A stretch of DNA of 64,000 bases from Phycisphaeraceae bacterium (GTDB taxonomy: Bacteria > Planctomycetota > Phycisphaerae > Phycisphaerales > Phycisphaeraceae), in contig JAVKCD010000019.1 in the NCBI GenBank assembly GCA_040222855.1, forward strand, positions 604,912 through 668,911, written 5' to 3'. The notes beneath the pieces are model-generated. The model was not told where the DNA came from. It was given only the letters and a program-made list of their open reading frames with translations, and ran no database searches. Position numbers and translations under genes: made by a program. This document shows positions 10,156 to 21,325 of the stretch, in pieces. Numbering within the stretch: position 1 is the first letter of the stretch; every line of letters begins with the position of its first letter.

Positions 10156-11037
10156 ATGCCCGAGTTACCCGAAGTCGAAACCATCCGTCAGGGACTGGCT
10201 CAAGCCGTCATCGGACGCCGGGTGGTTCGAGTCACGCTCAAACGCCCAGACTTCATACGGGAAGGGTCCTCCCGGCGTTCGCGAATCGGTGCCATCAGCC
10301 CCGACGATCTGCTCGAGGGCCAGACCATCACCCGAATCGAACGCCGCGGGAAGCAGATCGCCGTCATCGGCTCACAGGACACCGCCCTCTGCCTCCACCT
10401 GGGCATGTCCGGATCGCTCGCCGCAGGACCCGCCGACGCCCTCCAACCCACCCCGCACACCCACATCCGCTGGGACCTCGACGAAAACTCCGCCTTCCAG
10501 ATGACCGACCCCAGACGCTTTGGCGGAGTCTGGGCCTTCACCAATCTCCAGGAACTGACCGCCACACGCTGGTCCACGCTCGGCCCCGACGCCCTGACCG
10601 TGACCGCCCGACAGCTCCAAACCGCCCTCAAGACCACCAAACGAGCCATCAAAGCCGCCCTGCTCGACCAGACCCTCCTCGCTGGCGTCGGCAACATCTA
10701 CGCCGACGAATCCCTCCACCGCGCTCAAATCCACCCCCAAACCCCGGCCCACCGACTCCAAACCGACCCCATCAAGTCCCTGGCGACGAACCTCCGACAA
10801 ATCCTGCGAGAAGCGATCACGGCCGGCGGGTCGTCCTTGAGGGATCATGTCATGCTCAACGGGGCCGCAGGCTCGTTCCAGTTCGCTCACCGCGTCTACG
10901 GCCGGGGCGGCCTGCCCTGCCAACGCTGCGGAGCCGAGCTTAGAAAAACCCTCATCGCCCAGCGAACCACCGTCTGGTGCGCCACCTGCCAACCCAAAGA
11001 AAGAACGAGGAAGAAGAGAATTAACCATCTTACCTAG
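10156..11037 (+). CDS. mutM: Formamidopyrimidine-DNA glycosylase (Fpg/MutM)
   Basis: 293 residues. It excises oxidised purines such as 8-oxoguanine and nicks the abasic site. After the initiator Met the N-terminus is PELPEVETIRQGL, so the catalytic Pro and Glu are in place, and the beta-elimination Lys is likely K66 in ERRGKQIAV. The helix-two-turn-helix region contains LLAGVGNIYADESL. The C-terminal zinc finger has four cysteines in a CxxC...CxxC arrangement (CQRC and CATC). Length is slightly above the usual 270 because of a short loop and a basic tail. It is transcribed away from the MoxR operon and stands alone; the region downstream has no gene before dnaA. Confidence 0.95.
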   Translation: MPELPEVETIRQGLAQAVIGRRVVRVTLKRPDFIREGSSRRSRIGAISPDDLLEGQTITRIERRGKQIAVIGSQDTALCLHLGMSGSLAAGPADALQPTPHTHIRWDLDENSAFQMTDPRRFGGVWAFTNLQELTATRWSTLGPDALTVTARQLQTALKTTKRAIKAALLDQTLLAGVGNIYADESLHRAQIHPQTPAHRLQTDPIKSLATNLRQILREAITAGGSSLRDHVMLNGAAGSFQFAHRVYGRGGLPCQRCGAELRKTLIAQRTTVWCATCQPKERTRKKRINHLT

Positions 11038-11266
11038 TAATAAGCCCTGTCACACCGTGCGTAAAGACGGCCGGGGCGACCACTAATACTTTATCGACAA
11101 TGGCTTAAAGCCAGCCACCCGGCGTGCAAGACCTGACGCTATCCCTTGCCGTCGCGCCGCATAGCGCCGATTCAACCCTCTGAACCACGTCCCCAATCAA
11201 GCCCAACCAGCTTGAGCGCCGCTCATCACCGGGCTACCGCCAGCCAGCCAGATCACCTCCCGGCGC

Positions 11267-11300
11267 TTTCTCCACACCCCCCACACACCCTGTGGAGAAA
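11267..11300. promoter_or_regulatory. Inverted pair of DnaA-box-like sites
   Basis: TTTCTCCACA and TGTGGAGAAA form a perfect 10-base inverted repeat separated by 14 bases of C-rich sequence. Each arm differs from the classical DnaA box TTATCCACA by one base in its nine-base core (TTCTCCACA). They lie about 190 bases beyond the dnaA stop. Binding by DnaA is inferred, not shown; the arms could also make a terminator-like hairpin. Confidence 0.4.
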
Positions 11301-11405
11301 TCAAATCGACACAAGCGATCTGTCTGACCACTGATCACACCCCGACAACAAGCAAGAAAGTCTTGGAACCGTCCCACGCCAACTGTAGCGACCGGGTGGC
11401 ACATT

Positions 11406-11422
11406 GCACGCCGAAGGCGTGC
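11406..11422. repeat. Short intergenic palindrome (GCACGCC-GAA-GGCGTGC)
   Basis: A perfect 7-base stem with a 3-base loop, extendable by CACA/TGTG outside two mismatches. It resembles other CACG...CGTG palindromes found in gaps between genes at 25638, 34749 and 38022, so it may belong to a dispersed small-repeat family. Confidence 0.45.
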
Positions 11423-11487
11423 TGTGTGAACTCACCAAAAATCGTTGCCAACACACCCACGACAGCTGCATATCAGACGAGAACGCT

Positions 11488-13011
11488 CTAGCTCCCCAGC
11501 CCCGACGACTGCTGCAGCCGGTCCTCCAGCAGATTGAGCTGCTTGAGGAACGTCTCATCACGCCCCGAACGCTCTTCCACCATCTTGATCGAGTGCATCA
11601 CCGTCGTGTGGTCACGGCCACCAAAATGCCCACCGATCTCCTCCAGACTAAAACGCGTGTGCTTACGCGCCAAAAACATCGCCAGCTGCCGCGGCTCAGT
11701 AATCGACTTATGCCGCCGCCGCGACTGAAGATCGCTGAGCTTCACACTAAAATAACCCGTGATCACATCGATGATCTGCTGCAGCGTCGTATGATTCGAG
11801 CGCGGCTGATTGATCTGTTCCCCCAGCGCCTCCGCTGCCAACGCAAGATTGATCTCGCGATCACAATTACCCAGCGAGGCGTAAGCCATCAGCGACGTGA
11901 TCGCACCCTCCAACTCCCGCGCATGCGAATCGATCTTCCCGGCCAGATAGGCGATGACATCATCTGGAATTTCAAGACCTCGAAGCGCCGCCTTCGCACG
12001 CAGAATCGCCACCCGCGTCTCAAAATGTGGTTTGGTCACATTCGTCACCAACCCCCATTGGAACCGCGATAGCAACCGCTCCTCCAGATGGGGAATCTCC
12101 GACGGTGCCGCGTCCGAGCTGAGCACCAACTGCTTCCGCGCCTGATAAAGCTCATTAAACGTGTGGAAAAACTCCTCCTGTGACCGCTCACGGTTCGCCA
12201 GGAAGTGAATGTCATCAATCACCAGCATGTCCGCATACCGATACCGATGCCGAAAATCCAGCATCTGCCCCCGCTGCACACACTCGATGAACTGCGTCAT
12301 GAACGCCTCGCACGAGACGTAAACAATCCGCGTGTCCGGCTTGTTCGTGAGAATCGTCTGACAGATCGCCTGAAGCAGGTGTGTCTTGCCCAGCCCGACT
12401 CCGCCATGAATAAACAGCGGGTTGTACGCATCACCAGGCTGATTCGCCACCGCCACCGATGCCGCATACGCCATCTGATTGTTCGGACCCACAATGAAGT
12501 TCCCGAACGTGTAGTCCGGGTTCAGAACCACATCATCCTGCAGATCAAACGGCTGACCATCCTCACCCAACCGCCGGCTGTCACCCCGCACGCTCAACGT
12601 AGGCGGTTCCACCGGATCATTCAGATCAATCTCCAACGCCTCCGGCACCGCCCGCCCATTCCGCTCACCCGCCGGCTCCTCCCCCTCACGCAGCGCCCCG
12701 TTCGTCTCTGATTTACCCCCCAACCCCATCCCCGTAACCTCCTGATCAACCTCAGACTTCGCATCCTCCCCAAAATCGAAGCGAACCGCGATCAGAGCAT
12801 TCGTCACACTCTGCGCCGCCTCCGTGAACGGCTCCAGACAACGCTTCTGCAAATAGTTCTGCTGAATCGAGTTCGTAGTCCGAATGCGCAGCAGCCCGCT
12901 CTTCAGAGCAATCGGCTCGAGCTCGTCGAACCACTGCCGGCAGATCGGTGCGTGATGACGCCGTAAATACGCCATCACGTCACGCCACAACTTGTCATCG
13001 AGCCTCGGCAT
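11488..13011 (-). CDS. dnaA: Chromosomal replication initiator DnaA
   Basis: 507 residues. It binds DnaA boxes at the origin and opens the duplex. Domain I is at the N-terminus (MPRLDDKLWRDVMAYLRR). A long polar linker of over 70 residues follows. Domain III has Walker A GGVGLGKTH and Walker B LVIDDIHFLANRERSQEEF. Domain IV has the box-reading signature GGRDHTTVMHSIKMVEE, preceded by RRHKSITEPRQLAMFLARK. The ATG at 13011 is preferred because GGGGAAGA lies upstream at good spacing; the longer frame to 13104 adds 31 residues that do not look like DnaA. It is divergent from the GlmU-like gene. dnaN and rpmH are not next to it. Confidence 0.95.
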   Translation of the reverse strand: MPRLDDKLWRDVMAYLRRHHAPICRQWFDELEPIALKSGLLRIRTTNSIQQNYLQKRCLEPFTEAAQSVTNALIAVRFDFGEDAKSEVDQEVTGMGLGGKSETNGALREGEEPAGERNGRAVPEALEIDLNDPVEPPTLSVRGDSRRLGEDGQPFDLQDDVVLNPDYTFGNFIVGPNNQMAYAASVAVANQPGDAYNPLFIHGGVGLGKTHLLQAICQTILTNKPDTRIVYVSCEAFMTQFIECVQRGQMLDFRHRYRYADMLVIDDIHFLANRERSQEEFFHTFNELYQARKQLVLSSDAAPSEIPHLEERLLSRFQWGLVTNVTKPHFETRVAILRAKAALRGLEIPDDVIAYLAGKIDSHARELEGAITSLMAYASLGNCDREINLALAAEALGEQINQPRSNHTTLQQIIDVITGYFSVKLSDLQSRRRHKSITEPRQLAMFLARKHTRFSLEEIGGHFGGRDHTTVMHSIKMVEERSGRDETFLKQLNLLEDRLQQSSGLGS

Positions 13012-13174
13012 GAGTGAGCATCTTCCCCTGTTTGTCGACCCAAAACGACCGGCCACAAGAGGCCCCGAAACCTCATAGGGGCGCAGCGACCAAGGTAAGC
13101 GCACGGTTAATCAGATGCAACGGACCGCCCCCGATTTCCCGCCTCACACCCCGTTCCCGGGTACAAAAGGCCCT

Positions 13175-14395
13175 ATGGACACCACGCGTCTGCTCATCTT
13201 CGACGATGACCGCGGCAGCTTCGGGCCACTCCGCCATCGCAGAGCCATCTTCGCCACACGAACCGGCGCGCTCGAAATCCGCCAACGCATCGAACGCCAG
13301 CTCAAACGACCCGTCGATGCACTCTGGATGCCCTCACGCTACCAGGCCGTCTCCGCCCCACGCTACCCCGCACCCGTCAACGCCGGCCTCGACGACGGCG
13401 ACTGGCTCATCGTCAACGGACGATGGAACGCCATCCGCCAACCCGAACTCATCCTTGCCCTCGAACCCGGACAAGTCCTCGTCGAACCCGATGGCCAACT
13501 CGTCGCCGCCCACGTCTCATGGATCGACGCCGGAAAAATGCTCGAAACCTCCGACCCCCACACAGGCGTCGAAACCATCCATTCCGAACAGGACATGCTC
13601 CTCGAACGACCCTGGGAAATCTTTGAAGACCTCCCCAAGGCCATCGCCTTCGACCTCAACGCCATCGAACTCTCAACCTTCACCCCCCACGCCCTCAACG
13701 ATCGCTGCCCAGGCGTCTCCGCACTCGGTGACCACCCCATCAAACTCGGACAACGCGCCACCATCGCACCCAACACCGTCCTCGACACCTCCCACGGCGC
13801 CATCGTCATCGACGACGGCGCCGCCATCGGTCCCCTCTGCTCCATCGAAGGCCCCGTCTACATCGGCCGCCACACCGTTGTCGCCGCCCAAACCTACCTC
13901 CGACCCAACGTCTCCGTCGGGCCCTTCTGCAAAGTCGCTGGCGAGATATCCAACTCCATCATCCAGGCCTGGAGCAACAAAGCCCACCACGGCTACATGG
14001 GACACACCCTCGTAGGCCAATGGTGCAACCTCGGCGCCGGCACCACCGTCTCAAACCTCAAAAACACCTACACCCCCGTCCGCATGAAACTCAACCCCGA
14101 TGACCCTGCCGAAGACACCGGCATGCCATTCCTCGGACCCATCATCGGCGACTTCGTCCGAACCGCCATCGGCACACGACTCCTCACCGGATCCTGCATC
14201 TCCACCGGCTGCATGCTCGCCCTCTCTGGCTTCGCCCCCAAGTTCGCCGAGCCCTTCGGCTTCTACACCGATGAGGGCCGGGAACACTACGACTTCGACA
14301 AGTTCCTCGACACCGCCGGCACCATCATGGCCCGCCGCGATCACCCCCTGCTCGAACCCGAAGTCGATCTCCTCCGAGAACTCGCCGGAGCCTGA
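13175..14395 (+). CDS. GlmU-like sugar-1-phosphate nucleotidyltransferase/acyltransferase
   Basis: 406 residues. The N-terminal part starts MDTTRLLIFDDDRG and lacks the classical GxGTRMxS motif. It fits the alternative GlmU family that begins with an FDD segment and is common in Bacteroidetes and planctomycetes. The C-terminal half (about residues 190-340) has left-handed beta-helix hexapeptide repeats (for example IGPLCSIEGPVYIG and VSVGPFCKVAGEI), typical of acyltransferases. A block around WCNLGAGTTVSNLKNTY matches the GlmU acetyltransferase site. It probably makes UDP-GlcNAc or a related nucleotide sugar for the envelope. The ATG at 13175 has AAAGG 5 bases upstream; the longer frame from 13115 is less likely. 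Its stop abuts the stop of the next gene on the other strand. Confidence 0.8.
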   Translation: MDTTRLLIFDDDRGSFGPLRHRRAIFATRTGALEIRQRIERQLKRPVDALWMPSRYQAVSAPRYPAPVNAGLDDGDWLIVNGRWNAIRQPELILALEPGQVLVEPDGQLVAAHVSWIDAGKMLETSDPHTGVETIHSEQDMLLERPWEIFEDLPKAIAFDLNAIELSTFTPHALNDRCPGVSALGDHPIKLGQRATIAPNTVLDTSHGAIVIDDGAAIGPLCSIEGPVYIGRHTVVAAQTYLRPNVSVGPFCKVAGEISNSIIQAWSNKAHHGYMGHTLVGQWCNLGAGTTVSNLKNTYTPVRMKLNPDDPAEDTGMPFLGPIIGDFVRTAIGTRLLTGSCISTGCMLALSGFAPKFAEPFGFYTDEGREHYDFDKFLDTAGTIMARRDHPLLEPEVDLLRELAGA

Positions 14396-15052
14396 TCACC
14401 TCCGCCTCGAACCCACACCCCTCTTCTTCCGCTCACCCTTCACCTTCCGATGCAACCACAACCGATCGTCTGTCCGGTACGTCAGCAGCAACGCCCCCGT
14501 CGCCGCAAACCGCTCAAAACACGCCTCCGCCACCGGCTCCTCGCCAGGCCACGGATAAACATAAATCACATCAAAATCATCAATCTCTAATCCCAGCTCG
14601 TCGTAACCATCCGGCCGATCCGTCTCCAGCCACGACATGTCATTGATCTGATCCGCGATCTTGTCCGCATCCTCCGGCAGATACGACCCCCGCGCAAACG
14701 TCGCGGCAATCCCGTGATCCTCCACCAGCATCTCCGCCTGATCCACCAGGTCCGGCTCCACCTCCACACCAAACGCGTCATACCCCAACAGCGAAGCCAT
14801 CGCCGTCACCACCCCAAAACCAGAACCCCACTCCAGAAACCGCCTCCCCGGCGCCAACCCATGCTGCTCCACCGCCGCCAACGCCTGATACACCAGCGGA
14901 TAATCCGCCGGCACAAACCCAGGAATCGGACTGTCCCGACGATCATGTATCCACCGCGGAATACGCTCGTCCAACGCCTCACCAATCAACGACGAAGCCC
15001 GATCACACAAATCAGGATCACCCAACGGCAAATCAAGAGCTTGAAGTGGCAT
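14396..15052 (-). CDS. Class I SAM-dependent methyltransferase-fold protein
   Basis: 218 residues. The central motif FLEWGSGFGVVTAMASLLGY followed by GVEVEPDLVDQAEML is a Rossmann-type SAM-binding motif I with an acidic residue at the end of strand 2. A later segment DDFDVIYVYPWPGEE could be motif IV, and the C-terminus is very basic (GERKKRGVGSRRR). The substrate cannot be told; nucleic acid or protein are possible. The ATG at 15052 is used; a frame extending to 15082 would need a TTG overlapping the upstream stop. It follows the permease gene on the same strand, so they may be co-transcribed, though no functional link is obvious. Confidence 0.7.
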   Translation of the reverse strand: MPLQALDLPLGDPDLCDRASSLIGEALDERIPRWIHDRRDSPIPGFVPADYPLVYQALAAVEQHGLAPGRRFLEWGSGFGVVTAMASLLGYDAFGVEVEPDLVDQAEMLVEDHGIAATFARGSYLPEDADKIADQINDMSWLETDRPDGYDELGLEIDDFDVIYVYPWPGEEPVAEACFERFAATGALLLTYRTDDRLWLHRKVKGERKKRGVGSRRR

Positions 15053-15078
15053 AGCAGGCCCGCTTATCGCGTCGGCAT

Positions 15079-16278
15079 TCAAGCTTTCGCGGGGTGACTC
15101 GTCGATCCTGACGCACCAAACGCCGGCACCAGCTTACGACACCCCAGCCCCACCAACATCACCAGCGTCACCCAACCGATCACCAACCCCACCGACCCAC
15201 CATGAACATGCACCGCCTCCGGAGCCGTCCACCCCGCCGCACCCAGCACCCAATCCGTCACCAAACCCGACACGATCGACACCACAATGATCGCCCCCAG
15301 ATACGCCGCCGTCGACGCCGTCCCCAACTCACGCCGTATCAGCGCCACCGTCCCCGCATTCGTCGCCGGACCCGCTAACAAAAACACCAACACCGTCCCA
15401 GGCGACACCCCCGCCACCAGCAGACTCGCAGCCACAGGCGTCGACGCCGTCGCACAGATGTACATCGGGATCCCAAGCAACACCATCGCAACCATCGCCG
15501 GCAACCCCGACCCGATCGACGCCAACGCCGAAGGCGGAAACGTCGTCACCACAACCGCCGCAATCACCAACCCAATCACCAACCACAACGCCATGTCATC
15601 CAGCAACCGCGTCCACGCATACACCTGACCCGCCCACGCACGCTTCCACCACGCCCCCCCCAACCCATCCCCCCCCCCCGACGAACAACAAGTCGCCTCC
15701 TCGGCCGCAGGCACCAACTCCGCCACCGGACCATTCATCACCGCCAACGACACAGACGTCCCCCCATTCCCCCCGCAACACTCTTTCACCTCCACCGGCA
15801 TCTCACCACAACAAGACCCCGGCCCCTCTTCACGCGCCCCCTTGTTCGCGCGCGCTTTCTGCGGGGGGGGGTCGATGAACTCTGCGGCTAACCCGCCCGC
15901 GATCGCCGTGATCACCGAGGCGATCGGCCGCGCGATCGTCAGCATCGGCCCCAGCATCGCGTAAGACACCGCCAGCGAATCCACACCCGTCTGAGGCGTA
16001 GCCACCAGAAACGACACCGTCGCACCCTTCGACGCACCCTCCCGACGCAATCCCAACGCCGCAGGTATCACCCCGCACGAACACAACGGCAACGGAACCC
16101 CAATAAACGCCCCCCGCACCACCGACCACACCCCAGGCCTCCCCACAAGCCGCGACAACGCCCCCACCGGCATCAATCCCTTCAACATCCCCGCCGCCAC
16201 CAGACCCAGCGCCAGCCACGGAGCCGCCTCCAGCGACAGATCAAGTAAATTCTCGAGAAACAAGGTCATCCAACTCAT
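15079..16278 (-). CDS. ArsP/DUF318-type permease, putative Cu/Zn efflux (SO_0444 family)
   Basis: 399 residues with about ten membrane helices in two blocks. The first block contains the family motif PLPLCSCGVIPAALGLR and the second GIPMYICATASTPVAASL, both typical of the ArsP_1 (DUF318) permeases and of the SO_0444 Cu/Zn efflux group. The cytosolic loop between the blocks is unusually rich in cysteine (GSCCGEM, KECCGG, ATCCSSGGG), suggesting a soft-metal binding site. It probably exports a metal or metalloid ion. The ATG at 16278 has no strong ribosome binding site. The upstream 170-base gap is shared with the divergent methylmalonyl-CoA mutase operon. The metal specificity is inferred from family only. 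Confidence 0.8.
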   Translation of the reverse strand: MSWMTLFLENLLDLSLEAAPWLALGLVAAGMLKGLMPVGALSRLVGRPGVWSVVRGAFIGVPLPLCSCGVIPAALGLRREGASKGATVSFLVATPQTGVDSLAVSYAMLGPMLTIARPIASVITAIAGGLAAEFIDPPPQKARANKGAREEGPGSCCGEMPVEVKECCGGNGGTSVSLAVMNGPVAELVPAAEEATCCSSGGGDGLGGAWWKRAWAGQVYAWTRLLDDMALWLVIGLVIAAVVVTTFPPSALASIGSGLPAMVAMVLLGIPMYICATASTPVAASLLVAGVSPGTVLVFLLAGPATNAGTVALIRRELGTASTAAYLGAIIVVSIVSGLVTDWVLGAAGWTAPEAVHVHGGSVGLVIGWVTLVMLVGLGCRKLVPAFGASGSTSHPAKA

Positions 16279-16343
16279 GATTACTATTGTTGCAAGCCAT
16301 TCTCAAAAAGCGAGTCAGCCCGGACAAACACACGCCAAAGGGC

Positions 16344-16372
16344 TTTCAAAAGAGTCTTTTATCATCTATACT
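16344..16372 (+). promoter_or_regulatory. Putative sigma-70-type promoter of the mutAB operon
   Basis: TTTCAA (3 of 6 to TTGACA) is followed after exactly 17 bases by TATACT (5 of 6 to TATAAT), in an AT-rich pocket 83 bases before the mutA ATG. The weak -35 keeps this tentative. Confidence 0.4.
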
Positions 16373-16454
16373 ACGCGCACCGCCACGAGAGGCCGATCAC
16401 GACCGTGACCCCACCGCCCTCGCACGCCCATCCCTCCACACTCGAGGACCAGCG

Positions 16455-18607
16455 ATGACCCGTCTCGCCACCGAACTCTCCCTCTCCGATGACTTCCCCG
16501 CCGTCGATCACGCCACTTGGCAAGCCTTGGTCGAAAAAGACCTCGCCGGGGCCCCCTTCGAGAAAAAACTCATCACCCACACCTACGAAGGCATCGACCT
16601 CAAACCCGTCTACGTCGAGTCCGACTGGCCCGCTGCCCAGCAACCCGCCGACTTCCCAGGACTCGCCCCCTTCACCCGCGGGTCCTCTCCCGTCGGCAGC
16701 GCTGCCTGCGGATGGGACATCCGACAGCAGCACGACCACCCCGACCTCGAAACCGCCAACAGCCTCATCCTCGATGACCTCGAAAAAGGCGTCACCTCCC
16801 TGCAACTCCGACTCGACGTCGCTGCCAGACGCGGACAAGGCCCCGACAACGCCACCGACCCCGACCACCTCGGCCGCGACGGCCTCATGGTCTACTCCCT
16901 CGCCGACCTCGAAGCCCTCCTCGCCGGTGTCCACGTCAACATGATCGCCATCGCGCTCGAAGCCGGTTCTGCCTTCCTCCCCGCCTCCGCCCTCCTCGCC
17001 GCCTGCTGGGACAACAAAAACATCGCACCCGACAAAGCCCGCGGGGCCTTCAACGCCGACCCCCTCGCCGTCCTCGCCCGCGATGGCGAACTCCCCTCCT
17101 CCCTCGACAACACCCTCACACAAATGGCCGACCTCGCCGTCTGGACTTCCAAACGCTACCCCATGGTCCGCTCCGTCCGCGTCGGCACCGCCCCCTACCA
17201 CCACGCCGGCGCCACCGCCGCCCAGGACCTCGGCCTCTCTATGGGCACTGCCGTCACCTACCTCCGAACCCTCACCGACGCCGGCCTCGACATCAACGCC
17301 GCCGCCAAACAACTCCTCTTCTCCATCGGACTCGGCACCAACTTCTTCCTCGCCATCGCCAAACTACGCGCCGCCCGACGACTCTGGGCCCGCGTCCTCG
17401 AAGCAGCCAACGCCGACACTTCGCCCGAAGCCGGCACCGCCATGCTCATCCACGCACGAACCTCTAAACGCGTCCTCACCCAGCGAGACCCCTGGGTCAA
17501 CATGCTCCGCAACACCGCCACCTCCTTCGCCGCCATCGTCGGCGGAGCACCCATCATCACCACCGAACCCTACGACGCAGCCACCGGACCCTCCGACGAG
17601 TTCGGACATCGCATCGCGCGAAACACCCAGATAATCCTTGGCGAAGAAGCTCATCTCGGCCGCGTCGTCGACCCCGCAGGCGGGTCATGGTTCGTCGAAT
17701 CCGTCACCGATGACCTCACCGAAAAAGCCTGGCACTTCTTCCAGCAGATCGAAGCCCAAGGCGGCATGATCAAAGCCCTCACCTCCGGTTGGATCCAGGA
17801 CCAGATCGACTCCGCCTTCGCCCCACGCCTCGCCAACATCGCCAGACGAAAAGACGCCATCACAGGCGTCTCCGAGTTCCCCAACCTCCGCGAAAAACAA
17901 GTCCCCCGCGAACCCATCGACCTCAACCAGCTCCGCCGCGAAGCCAAAACACGCTACGGCGAAAAACCCCTACCCGATAACGCCGCCTCCGAAATCAAAC
18001 GCCTCGCACAACCAGGACCCGACCGCATCGACACCGCCACCCAACTCGCCAAAGCCGGCGCCACCCTCCCCCAGATCGCAGGCCCGATGCAGGCCGGTGA
18101 CCCCGCCTCCGTCCGCGCCGTCGCACCCCACCCCTACGCCGCACCCTTCGAAGAACTCCGCGACGCCTCCGACCGCTTCCTCGCCATGACTGGCAAACGC
18201 CCCCGCGTCTTCCTGGCCAACCTCGGACCCGTCGCCCACCACAACGCACGAGCTGGCTACACCACCAACTTCTTCGAAGCCGGCGGCTACGAGGTCGTCC
18301 CCTCCAAACCCCTGCTCTGGAAAACCGATGACGAGATGACCACCGCCGGCGACCACGCCGTCGAAGCCCTCGTCAACTCCGCGGCCTCCGTCGCCGTGCT
18401 CTGCTCCTCCGACAAGATCTACCCCGCCGCCGTGCCCGCCTTCGCCCAGCGACTCAAAGCCGCCGGCGCCCGAACCATCATCCTCGCCGGCGCACCCGGC
18501 GACGCCGAAGCCGACTACCGACACGCCGGCGTCGACCGCTTCATCTTCATCAAATGCGATGTGCTCAACACCCTCCGTGAGCTGCTCTCCGAGGAAGGCG
18601 TCCTCCA

Positions 18608-18611
<4 letters not shown>
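16455..18611 (+). CDS. mutA: Methylmalonyl-CoA mutase small (beta) subunit
   Basis: 718 residues. It partners the catalytic large subunit in interconverting methylmalonyl-CoA and succinyl-CoA. The TIM-barrel part is recognisable from residues such as [14 protein letters not shown] and the late segment [20 protein letters not shown]. The C-terminal B12-type domain is present, but the DxHxxG cobalamin His motif is replaced by a [12 protein letters not shown] segment. This is expected for the non-catalytic subunit. The ATG at 16455 has GAGG upstream; the longer frame from a TTG at 16287 adds unrelated sequence. The stop overlaps the mutB start by 4 bases (ATGA), indicating translational coupling. 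Confidence 0.93.
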
Positions 18612-20806
<2,195 letters not shown>

Positions 20807-20815
20807 ATTAAAGCC

Positions 20816-21325
20816 ATGACACGGCTGACGCTGCTTTTAGTCTTCTGTCTGTGCCTGTTACTCTCAGGCTGCCGATTTCTTTGTATGTCGGGTTTCATGG
20901 GCGAAGGCAACGGCTTTGTCATTCATCAGCCGGAGCGATTAGAGGCAGATGATCTGCCAGGCTCTGTCATCCGCCAACTCCCAGATGAACCAGCAGTCAA
21001 CGTGATTGGCGGCTGGCGAGAAGGCTATAGCACGGGCAGGGTTGACGGTCCCTCTTACTGTCATCGCTTTCCTCTGAACTACTTTGTGCTCTACACGTGA
21101 TCGGATGAACCTGAGCATCGGGCCTATTTGATGATCACACGCAAAAAGCCGGATGATGCGGACATGCGGCTTCCCCGACATTACAGCCTGACACGATCTG
21201 GTCTGGACCAGAGTTGGCACGCAGTTGCGCAACGCTATGTTGTGGAGAACAGTACACAACCTCCTTCTGTGTACGGCTTTCCCTGGTTTAAAGAGCGGAA
21301 CGACAGCTCTGATGCCCAACCTTGA
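20816..21325 (+). pseudogene. Small lipoprotein gene interrupted by in-frame TGA
   Basis: The first part (20816-21100) encodes 94 residues with a lipoprotein signal (MTRLTLLLVFCLCLLLSGC), Cys at the lipobox. It stops at a TGA at 21098-21100. The same frame then continues open for 74 more codons to 21325 with protein-like sequence (SDEPEHRAYLMITRKKPDD, later QSWHAVAQRYVVEN). The simplest reading is one lipoprotein of about 169 residues broken by a nonsense change, for example TGG to TGA. Codon use and base composition are much less GC- and C-biased than mutB and meaB, suggesting recent acquisition. Its 3' end overlaps the meaB start by 14 bases. I do not recognise the family. Confidence 0.6.

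Larger units (their letters stand above)
11038..11487. other. 450-base intergenic region between mutM and dnaA ends
   Basis: Two convergent genes (mutM on + and dnaA on -) leave an unusually long gap here. No credible gene was found. It holds a 10-base inverted repeat resembling two DnaA boxes (11267-11300) and a GC-rich hairpin (11406-11422). It could contain an origin-related element or simply terminators; there is no clear T-run terminator. Confidence 0.5.

Noticed and set aside
13012-13104. A longer DnaA start at 13104
   Set aside because: The extra 31 residues do not resemble DnaA domain I, and the ATG at 13011 has a proper ribosome site and the expected N-terminus.
16279-16320. A Fur/Zur-like imperfect palindrome (TTGCAAGCCATTCTCAA) upstream of the permease
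   Set aside because: The dyad has too many mismatches to support an operator call.
21098-21100. Selenocysteine insertion at the in-frame TGA
   Set aside because: No selenoprotein family, no redox context around the codon, and no evident stem-loop just after it; a nonsense change is simpler.
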